The notes below the pieces were generated by a model. That model searched no databases. It worked only from the letters and a program-made list of their open reading frames with translations, and was not told the DNA's origin. Positions 56,816 to 64,000 of a DNA stretch of 64,000 bases are shown here, one piece after another. Source of the stretch: Fistulifera solaris (taxonomy: Eukaryota; Bacillariophyta; Bacillariophyceae; Naviculales; Stauroneidaceae); contig AP026134.1 in the NCBI GenBank assembly GCA_030295235.1, positions 930,001-994,000 of the forward strand. Reading direction: 5' to 3'. Position numbers and translations under genes: made by a program. How positions within the stretch are numbered: the stretch's first letter is position 1; the number at the start of each line of letters is the position of its first letter.

Positions 56816-58978
56816 CTAGATGACAGGTGCTAGCTCAACCCAGTTTAAATTCCATCCTCCGGCCAAAGCACGGATCACTAGTTCATATTCGCCTTGAGGT
56901 AGCTTAATGGTCTCTTCGATGGTGGTAAAATTCTGCCAGCCGCCCGTAACTGGGGGGTTTTGAGTTTTTCCAGCTTTGGTTCCATTTACTAGATTGAGTT
57001 CAACTTGAAAAATTCCTCCACCTCCTAAACTGGATACACGATAACGAGCTTGATAGGTTCCAGCTGTTGCGACGTTGATTTTGTACGCCAACCAACCTGA
57101 CGGTTCCAGCCAAAACACATTCAGTCCTCCGCCGATGTCCTCCGTGATCTCATTCGTTGCATTCGAGACGCTGCATGCATCTTCCGCTTCAATGCGCGTT
57201 CGGCTTTTAACTGCTATCGAAGCTGAACTGGTGCAATTCGTGGAACGTCCAGTAAGAGATTTCATGGTATGATGGTTGGGAAATGCGTTCCTTATACGCG
57301 TAGCCTCCGCGACTTGTAACATGACTTGGAAAGAAAAGGCCGGGTCCGGCTTTGTGGAGTTACTATTTTTCCAGTGATGAAGGAGAGTTTGGTACCCACT
57401 TGGTGGATATATCGAGAATGACGAAGAAGTCGACTGGAGCTTCTTAATTGTCCACCAGTGCCAGGGAATTTGATTAACTTCTAGTAATTCGACGGCGCTC
57501 TTGTACCAGTTGTTGTCGTTTTCTCCCGATTCGCCCATCCATAGAGGAATATTATATTCGTCTCTGAGGTCGATGTACTCTTGCACCGACTCGAGCGTAT
57601 TGTCAACCCAGTATCTATGGAAACTGAGAACGGCGTTGTCATCTTCCAGTGGCCACAGACCGTTGTGGTTGTTGCCCCAGCAGTTTCCTTCGATAAAAAT
57701 GGCATGATTTTGGTCTACTTTGCGAATCGCAGCTATGGCTTGCTCATAGAAAGATCGCAATGGTAGATTGTAGATGTCGGTGCAGCCATTCGTGTTCGTC
57801 GATTTATGAAAGTCCCACGTCGGTACATTCAAGAACTTGAAAGTAGTACTGGTTGATAGAGTGTTTGCTGTTTCAAATTGCCAATTCGGTTCGTTCAACA
57901 AGTCGTAGCCAGCAACCCACGTTGCGTTGGCGTACCGCTCTGCTACCCGTTGCCATAACGCTATAGCTTTTCGTACATTTTCCTTATCTTCCCACAAACT
58001 CGGCTTTGAACTATCGTAGTCCGAAATTTTGGAATCTGTACCTTGTCCGCCTGGTGCTGCATGTAGAACCGGAATGACGTATATTTTCTCCGCAGTGCAC
58101 CACTTGATCACTTGATCCAATCGATCGAACCCATCCTGTATCCATGTATCCTTCCCGACTATCAGTTCTTTCTCGATCGGAAGCGTAAATAGATTGTAAT
58201 GCAAAGGTATTCGTATAGAATTGAAGCCTGCCTGTTTGATCGCTTGAACGTCTTCCAGCGTAAAGAAATTATCGAGCCATGCCTTTCGGTATGTTGCTAG
58301 ATTTTCCTCACCAATCAAATTTGCAACTTGTTCGAACATTTGCCATTGTGCGACGGCCGGTTCCGCCAGCATCATGTAAGGTTCTTGCAGCATCCAGTTT
58401 CCTATACCCATGCCCCGAAAATGTAACGGACGGCCGTTGGGGTCGACAAGGTGTTTTCCGGCGGCACGGACGTATCCGGTTGGTTGCGCTCGAAGTGAAA
58501 GGTTGGAGCTTCTTTTTAGTTCAATCCACGCTAGATTCCATCCTCCGCTCTTGACACTAACAATGAGCGCTTTTGTACCGGCCGCTATCTCTACTCGCTC
58601 CTGTATGGTTACCCATGATTGCCATCCGTCTGTTTTCGGCAACGATTTTACCGTCGATAATAACTGTGATTCGGTCGCCAATTCGAACGCGCCGCCATCA
58701 ACTGATGCAATTCGATAACTCGCAATATAGGTGCCTCCAACTTCTACATCAACTTCCCAACTCAACCAGTCTCCCTCATCAAAAAAGCCCGCGTTAAAAC
58801 CTTGTCGTTCCGTCGATTCTTCCACATTCACTCCGTGACTTCGGCAGAACCGACTGGCATCGATCCGTATGCGATCGAGCTCTTTGTTAAGCTGGTATAT
58901 CTCGCATTGTGGTCCTGGAACGCCAGCTTGTGTTGTTAGCCATCGCAGGCCGCTTCCTATTATTATTTCTTGGTCCAT
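56816..58978 (-). CDS. GH5 exo-beta-1,3-glucanase with flanking CBM6-like domains, copy 2 (intact)
   Basis: 720 aa, single intact frame. CBM6-like domain 1 at about residues 35-155 (SGGWNLAWIEL), linker, GH5 domain about 165-560, CBM6-like domain 2 to the C-terminus (GGWNLNWVELAPVI). Predicted acid/base is E363 in YDLLNEPNW and nucleophile E483 in LWMGESGE; the subsite motif FHRYW and GNCWGNNH are conserved. It hydrolyses beta-1,3-glucans such as chrysolaminarin. No obvious signal peptide at the first ATG, so secretion is unproven; an upstream start or exon may be missing. It is the full-length reference for the nonsense copy at 3128-5236 and the relic at 55910-56290. Confidence 0.88.
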   Translation of the reverse strand: MDQEIIIGSGLRWLTTQAGVPGPQCEIYQLNKELDRIRIDASRFCRSHGVNVEESTERQGFNAGFFDEGDWLSWEVDVEVGGTYIASYRIASVDGGAFELATESQLLSTVKSLPKTDGWQSWVTIQERVEIAAGTKALIVSVKSGGWNLAWIELKRSSNLSLRAQPTGYVRAAGKHLVDPNGRPLHFRGMGIGNWMLQEPYMMLAEPAVAQWQMFEQVANLIGEENLATYRKAWLDNFFTLEDVQAIKQAGFNSIRIPLHYNLFTLPIEKELIVGKDTWIQDGFDRLDQVIKWCTAEKIYVIPVLHAAPGGQGTDSKISDYDSSKPSLWEDKENVRKAIALWQRVAERYANATWVAGYDLLNEPNWQFETANTLSTSTTFKFLNVPTWDFHKSTNTNGCTDIYNLPLRSFYEQAIAAIRKVDQNHAIFIEGNCWGNNHNGLWPLEDDNAVLSFHRYWVDNTLESVQEYIDLRDEYNIPLWMGESGENDNNWYKSAVELLEVNQIPWHWWTIKKLQSTSSSFSIYPPSGYQTLLHHWKNSNSTKPDPAFSFQVMLQVAEATRIRNAFPNHHTMKSLTGRSTNCTSSASIAVKSRTRIEAEDACSVSNATNEITEDIGGGLNVFWLEPSGWLAYKINVATAGTYQARYRVSSLGGGGIFQVELNLVNGTKAGKTQNPPVTGGWQNFTTIEETIKLPQGEYELVIRALAGGWNLNWVELAPVI

Positions 58979-59413
58979 GGTGACTATAAAAAAAATGGTG
59001 GTGATGCGAAAATTTGTGGTCGGTCTTTCTGGGCCGACGAAATCTCGGGAAAACTCTGGGAAGTGGAAAGCGGATCATTCCCCCTACTATCAAAATGCCA
59101 GCTGATATTCAATAATTTGTGAAGTCTTGCTAATTTTATTGTACAAGAGCTCCACTCAGACCGGTACCAGATCCCCTATCATTTTACAAATGAATGTCCA
59201 ATGACCTCCGATCAATGACCTCTATAACCCATAAACCCTATCGGACCTGGTACTGGACGACTCCTGAAACATCAGAGAACAAAAAACAACTCTCACTGTT
59301 CGCGCATGAACTACGTACCTGGTATTTTGTAGTTACTGACCCTTTTACGACGGTTGAGTCTCTTCATTGACAGAGCTATCAATTACCTAAAAAGCTATGA
59401 TATTGGTAAGAGA
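58979..59413. other. Intergenic region, divergent
   Basis: Spacer with an exact TACCTGGTA at 59316-59324, about 90 bp upstream of the methyltransferase start, and a GGTACC palindrome near 59163. No gene seen. Confidence 0.4.
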
Positions 59414-60350
59414 ATGCAGCAAGAACTGACACAATGGCTAACTGGGAAACTCTCCAGTCTACCGCGTATCCTAGTACTCGACGGAGGCGTGAGCAGTAAT
59501 CTTGGACCGGAATCCAATTTCGCATACCGGTCGTTATGGTCGAGTAGTTTACTGTTATCACCCGAAGGCCGGCAGCGAATCCTCCAAGGTCATCTGAGTT
59601 GGAAAGAAGCGCATGTGTTGACGACTGTTACATATCAATGTCATTACGAACGTCGATTTTGGCCCGACATTATGACAGAAGAGTTGATGGATGACATGTG
59701 GAAGCAGGGGATTGACTTGGCACGGCAAGCGGCACAAGATCAGTTCGTAGTCGCTAGCTCGGGCTGCTATGGCGCCGCTTTGGCGAACGGAGCGGAATAT
59801 ACGGGAGAATACGGAGAAGCAACTCTCGAGGATCTCATCCAATTTCATCGCCGCAAACTGAAACGTGTACTGCAGCTTCAACCGCATGGTCTGGCTTTGG
59901 AAACCATTCCTAGTTTACCAGAATGTCAGGCTATTGCACAATTACTTCCTGAGATTAGTCCCATGCCCTGTTGGTTTCGTTGGCTTGTCGGAACGGCCGT
60001 GAGTTAAATGATGGTACGCCCGTCTCGCAAGCAATCCATGTACTGAAAGATGCCCCAGCAATAGGATTCAACTGTTGTAATAGTGACTATCTGGTGGAGC
60101 TCGTTACCTTTTACCAGAAAATAAAGCTATTGTTTTGTATCCCAACAGTGGAGAAGAGTGGGATGCTTCTCATGAGACCTGGGAAAAGAATTCTGGGAAT
60201 GTCGACAACGTTCCAGACAAGTTGCTGGAGTGTATTGAGAAACTACCTTCAACAACACGAATACTGGTAGGCGGATGCTGTCGGACGACACCTGCAGTGA
60301 TCCACCATTTGCGGACTCGCGTCGACGAGTATTTGAACACACAAGCTTAA
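59414..60350 (+). CDS. Homocysteine S-methyltransferase, two frame breaks
   Basis: About 312 aa. It transfers a methyl group from a donor such as S-methylmethionine to homocysteine to make methionine. Landmarks: ILVLDGGVSSNL at the first strand, a barrel with FVVASSGCYG and LALETIPSLPE, and the zinc ligands: Cys in IGFNCCNSDY and the paired Cys in LVGGCCRTTP. Frame breaks at GG (about 59971-59973, CWVSLACRNG after adding one G) and AAAA (about 60117-60120, KNKAIVLYPN after adding one A) interrupt it as written. All catalytic positions are present in the parts, so I consider it functional in the organism. Confidence 0.8.
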
Positions 60351-60514
60351 CGGAGTATCTAAGAACGTATTAAACTTTTTTCGTCCATAGTAGTATCTCC
60401 TAGTTATCCAAGAAGCGTTCGCTGCTGTAATATAAGAAGTTCAAAAATCCAATTTAGCCTGATGTTTGTAGAAGCTTTTCAAGGCTTTGTTTGAAAAATT
60501 TTCATTATGTTTTA

Positions 60515-61993
60515 CTATCGCTCTAATGTGACGGCGGCGCACTGGGCAGCTCGGGTCAATGCTTCTTGTGAAGCGGGTAAATCGAGAGCTGCTAACATGA
60601 GCAAAGGTGGCGCAAAAGCAATCGTCAAGTGAAAGGCGGCGTGCGACCAACCTCCGATTGGGTAATGAATAAACAACCAGCCCGATATGAGCAATACGAA
60701 CCAAAGCTTGAGGAAAAGTTCGGCATCGCCACGACGAAAAATCGGGATAGTATATGCGAGGATACTGATTATGATGCGGATTTTGTTACGACGGGGCCGG
60801 ACGCGGGTCTTGAACTGGCGATACATACAATCGGCATTGAATAAACAGTTCGCCACAAAAAAGTCCCAGCTGCCAGACGTTGCATACGACATGCATGCAG
60901 AGGCAAAGTGAATCATAGCTTGATCCATTCGTCGACTCCAGTGTGTGGTTCGAGCAGCACCAGGAGGAAGTGAGTGAGCGTACTTCCAGTGGTAAAGAAA
61001 AGAGAAGGGGGCATGAAAGATGATACCAAAGGCGGCGGCGAGTACCGGGAGGGGCGGCGGGGCTGGCATATTGTGCCATGACTGAGGAGCGAGACACCCA
61101 TCTGGGACATCATAGCGATACGAGGCGTCGTCAAGGAGTTCCCGTACAAGACTAGGATCAAGCCAGCGGCCAGCCAAGAGGAAATAAATGCAATACAAGG
61201 GGCTGGGTATCATGGTGAGAGCGTTCCACTTCTCTTGCGTAGCAGTCATTTCACGCTTGGCCATGTATTGTTGCAGGTCAAAGAAAGGATCCTCTCTCGA
61301 GTTATAGGGAGGAATCACACGAAGTTTGGAACCCTCTTGAAATTCAGGTCCGGATGAATCTAGCAACACCATTTCTTCTTGCTGTTGCTGCAATTCTCCG
61401 ACGGTCGAAAGAGAGCTTCCCGACGAAATGCTACCCATGTCTTCCTCGCCATCGTCACACCCAACTTCTCGCGAAGGCAGACACAACACATCTCCGGTTG
61501 CTTTTTTGTTATTATTCCATCGTGCAACTAATTGTAAATCTTTCCATGAGCTTGACCGAGGCTTCTTATCAACCGAAGGTAGACTGCGAAAAAGCCAGTA
61601 GCTCACTCGACCTCTACGACGTTTCTCCTCACCGTTCTGTTCAGCATTCAGCCCTTTCCGGTCTTCGGTTGAACGGGAAGTTCTCAATCGAGGTTGTGAC
61701 TGAGCAAGACGGGCGCTTTGCATTCTTCGTGAACGATTGCCGAGCAATGCCACTGCAGGTTTGAATAAGAGCGAACAATATTGCAGATGACGAAAAGAAG
61801 TGGTTGAGGGCGGGTTGCGAATAATTAAGCAATGATCAAACAAGGCAAAGGAATCGCGAGGATGGGTTTCTTCAACGATTCGCTTCTTACACACTCTGAG
61901 AAAGTGCACGAGTTTCGGCTTCGCGAAGCACAAGACGTGCGACAACAAGACAATAAGATAGAAACGAAGATGAGAAACGAGATGATCAAACAA
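60515..61993 (-). CDS. Multi-pass membrane protein, CREST-like (ceramidase/PAQR/Per1 type)
   Basis: 492 aa, intact frame from ATG 61993, though the first 95 residues look less conserved and the start may lie downstream (e.g. MQSARLAQ). The N-terminal half is basic and Ser-rich. The C-terminal 270 residues contain about six or seven hydrophobic helices. Conserved-looking polar residues within them, APFSFLYHWKYAH (S-x3-H), RRMDQAMIH (Asp) and GGWSHAAFH (H-x3-H in the last but one helix), match the S..H / D / HxxxH metal-site pattern of the CREST superfamily. A membrane hydrolase acting on lipids is therefore possible. No family member is recognised by name. Confidence 0.5.
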   Translation of the reverse strand: MFDHLVSHLRFYLIVLLSHVLCFAKPKLVHFLRVCKKRIVEETHPRDSFALFDHCLIIRNPPSTTSFRHLQYCSLLFKPAVALLGNRSRRMQSARLAQSQPRLRTSRSTEDRKGLNAEQNGEEKRRRGRVSYWLFRSLPSVDKKPRSSSWKDLQLVARWNNNKKATGDVLCLPSREVGCDDGEEDMGSISSGSSLSTVGELQQQQEEMVLLDSSGPEFQEGSKLRVIPPYNSREDPFFDLQQYMAKREMTATQEKWNALTMIPSPLYCIYFLLAGRWLDPSLVRELLDDASYRYDVPDGCLAPQSWHNMPAPPPLPVLAAAFGIIFHAPFSFLYHWKYAHSLPPGAARTTHWSRRMDQAMIHFASACMSYATSGSWDFFVANCLFNADCMYRQFKTRVRPRRNKIRIIISILAYTIPIFRRGDAELFLKLWFVLLISGWLFIHYPIGGWSHAAFHLTIAFAPPLLMLAALDLPASQEALTRAAQCAAVTLER

Positions 61994-63283
61994 CAGACGA
62001 AAATGACGAGGTGGTCACACTGTGCACGAAGAACATGGCACTCTATGATAACATGTACAAATTTCAAACCTTCCGTTTGTTGCGGTACATTCTGCCCCAT
62101 AATAAAACTTGAGACGTGTCATGACAGACTGTCAATTGCCGGACGCCGGACGACGACGAAAACAATCAAGACTACGTTTCTCGTCGTACCAGTACTGGTA
62201 CCAGGTACGTACGTGGTACTGGTAAACGGCAGAGAGCCTCGCCCAAACAAGACTCCACCAAGAGCGCAACGAATCACGAGTCCCGATTGCATCATCGCAA
62301 TAAAGTTCGCGCTTGGGCTTGCGCGACCAAATTGAATCATGGGAAAGGCAGCGAAAGGGAAGCAGACGATGATGGATGGATGTGAAGATATTTGTCGCGC
62401 ATATCGCATGCACGTCGTTAATCGAAGAGAGTATAAACACATCGCAACAATAGCCACAGTTCCTTGCAGTTTCAAAACGACGAAGGATTCGAATTGCCAA
62501 CTGCGGGTTTGCGGTGTGTTCTCCTGCGCAGTGACGGTGGGATGGTTGCACGTCGATCATTTTCCTCAATCGAACGTGATGACAAATAATAGGTCCACGC
62601 GAAGTGATAGTCAAACAAATGCATGTGGAGTTTCAAAGGACGAAAGAATTGCTAAGAAAGATCCGGATTTATGGTGAATGTCTGATATTCTTTCAATGAG
62701 AATTTCAAACACGAACCAAGCGAGAATGCATCACCACAACAACGAGCCAAACGCAGCAAAAGTCGGGTACCCACCTCCTGCTTCTTTAAAATATGAAAAT
62801 GATGCTTGGTTTGATTATGAAAACGCGGCGATTGAAAAATGCCGAAGAAGATGCACCTGAGTGTCAAGGCTTTGATGCCTCGAGAAAAATGGGTAGAAAA
62901 CGTTGTTGCGCGAAAGTGTCAACTGACCATGAAACGTCGAGAAAAATAGCGCGCGAAATTTTTCTCCCTCCGCGTCTGAGCTGTGTGTGAGGTGTCCGAC
63001 AGGGAGTAATTGCGTGTCTGAAGTGACTGCTGTAAAGTGTAGACTACGTAAGCACATGTTTTCGGCGAAAGGTCGCCAAAAGTCAGAACGGGACCCAACA
63101 GACAAAGGCCAAGGCCAAAAAAGCGGCCTCATTCATTCATTTTCACGTTGACACCGCATTGAATGGCAGCATGAGCTTCATCGGGCTTACTGTTGTCGAA
63201 ACCAAACAGACAGTTGCGACCTATATGGTTCTAATACAGCCCATCGTGTATGGAGAACCACAGCCTCAAAATAACAGAATAGA
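61994..63283. other. Intergenic region with compound palindrome
   Basis: 1.3 kb without a convincing gene. Around 62186-62225 overlapping GTACC/GGTAC palindromes build a hairpin with 9-bp arms TACCAGTAC (62187-62195) and GTACTGGTA (62216-62224), enclosing an exact TACCAGGTA (62199-62207). Open frames between 62339 and 62677 show no conserved motif. Confidence 0.45.
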
Positions 63284-64000
63284 ATGTCAGAAACATCAAG
63301 GGGAAATGATGATTCGAAAAAGAAAAAAGCGAGCTGGAAAGATTCACTGGCGGGCGGAGCTGCTGGTGCATTTTCTCGATCGGTGATGGCTCCAGTGGAA
63401 CGCGTAAAATTACTGATGCAGTTACGAGATAGAAATCTTCCCTCTCGAACAGCGTGGCAGACTGCAAAGGAAGTGTATGTAGAACAAGGCTTTCTGTCGT
63501 TTTGGAGAGGGAATTTTCCGAATGTTTGTCGTGTGGCAGGAACGGCTGCCATCAATTTTTCGGCTCTTCAAATTTACAAACCCCTCGTGGCACAACGGCT
63601 ACCGAAATCATGGGACAGACAGCATATTTGGACGGGATTTTTGTCGGGTGGTCTGGCGGGGGCAACATCGACTACTTTACTTTACCCGATGGAGTTTGTG
63701 CGCACGCGTCTGGCGATGGACAAGGGCCGAAATACCGCCGAGCGTCTTTACAAAGGAACTTGGGATGTCATACAAAAAATTGGAAGGACAGATGGCATCG
63801 CTGGCTTCTTTCAGGGTTATGGAATAGCTCTTGCGGGTGGAGTTTTTTACCGAGTGATGTATTTGGGAGGCTACGATGCTTTGAAGAGTGAATTTGTGAT
63901 CCGTGATTATGAACTATCATGGGGAGAACGACTAGTACTAGCACAAAGCGTCAGCTTAACTGCAGGGACTCTAGCCTACCCATTTGATTCTGTCCGGCGA
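63284..64000 (+). CDS. ADP/ATP carrier-like mitochondrial carrier (3' end cut by window)
   Basis: The ATG at 63284 opens 239 codons with no stop before the window end. Repeat 1: DSLAGGAAGAFSRSVMAPVERVKLLMQL; repeat 2: SGGLAGATSTTLLYPMEFVRTRL; repeat 3 ends at TLAYPFDSVRR, the start of the RRRMMM signature of ADP/ATP translocases, whose remaining residues lie outside. RVKLLMQ and the Tyr/Gly-rich helix VFYRVMYLGGYD also fit that family. It would exchange ADP for ATP over the inner mitochondrial membrane. A 15-residue Lys-rich leader precedes repeat 1. The frame is clean, unlike the SLC25 gene at 23081. Confidence 0.85.
   Translation, partial: MSETSRGNDDSKKKKASWKDSLAGGAAGAFSRSVMAPVERVKLLMQLRDRNLPSRTAWQTAKEVYVEQGFLSFWRGNFPNVCRVAGTAAINFSALQIYKPLVAQRLPKSWDRQHIWTGFLSGGLAGATSTTLLYPMEFVRTRLAMDKGRNTAERLYKGTWDVIQKIGRTDGIAGFFQGYGIALAGGVFYRVMYLGGYDALKSEFVIRDYELSWGERLVLAQSVSLTAGTLAYPFDSVRR

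Noticed and set aside
1-64000. tRNA or rRNA genes
   Set aside because: I saw no convincing A/B-box pairs with cloverleaf potential or rRNA segments by eye; a tRNAscan-SE run would settle this.

Overview
The window looks like nuclear DNA of a diatom, probably a pennate one. The reasons are: genes on both strands with short spliceosomal introns (the 15 placed here run 53-95 nt, GT..AG); a Ty1/copia element resembling diatom CoDi elements; a DGAT1 with an N-terminal PH domain; a GRGG-motif (DUF6824-type) repeat protein; and a PAP/fibrillin protein whose signal peptide ends at a DA|F site, as in diatom plastid targeting. No species name can be assigned from the sequence alone.

Layout. 0-10 kb: a Cys-rich/Tudor-like protein (cut by the edge), a gamma-glutamylcyclotransferase-like protein, a MAPEG protein, a GH5 glucanase with an in-frame stop, DGAT1 and a fucosyltransferase-like protein. 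10.6-17.7 kb: a full-length copia element with two 452-bp LTRs and a 5-bp target duplication. 17.7-26.8 kb: p24/TMED cargo receptor, AAAP amino-acid permease, histidine phosphatase, SLC25 carrier, a PX-like unknown. 27.7-28.1 kb: a regular ~34-bp array. 28.2-36.9 kb: an inverted duplication whose left copy keeps a DUF6824-type gene and a wreck of a beta-helix gene, and whose right copy keeps the beta-helix gene and a wreck of the DUF6824 gene; GAA1 and a Ser-rich unknown lie between. 37.7-43.9 kb: a Ser/Arg repeat protein convergent with a triple CaMK-type kinase whose third domain is a predicted pseudokinase. 44.5-50 kb: ankyrin protein, plastid fibrillin, sulfotransferase. 50.9-54.3 kb: P2-type cation ATPase. 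55-64 kb: secretory cyclophilin, a GH5 relic, an intact GH5 paralogue, homocysteine S-methyltransferase, a CREST-like membrane protein, and an ADP/ATP-carrier-like gene cut by the edge.

The genes are not an operon; most are housekeeping secretory, lipid, mitochondrial and plastid functions. A technical pattern matters for every reading: at least 16 otherwise well-conserved genes or domains change frame by one base, mostly one base short and often at a homopolymer. This looks more like uncorrected indels in the assembly than mass pseudogenisation, so frames should be confirmed before any gene is called broken. Two families of short palindromes (TACCWGGTA, and a CAYGACTG..CAGTCRTG dyad) are strongly enriched between genes and are the least explained signals here.
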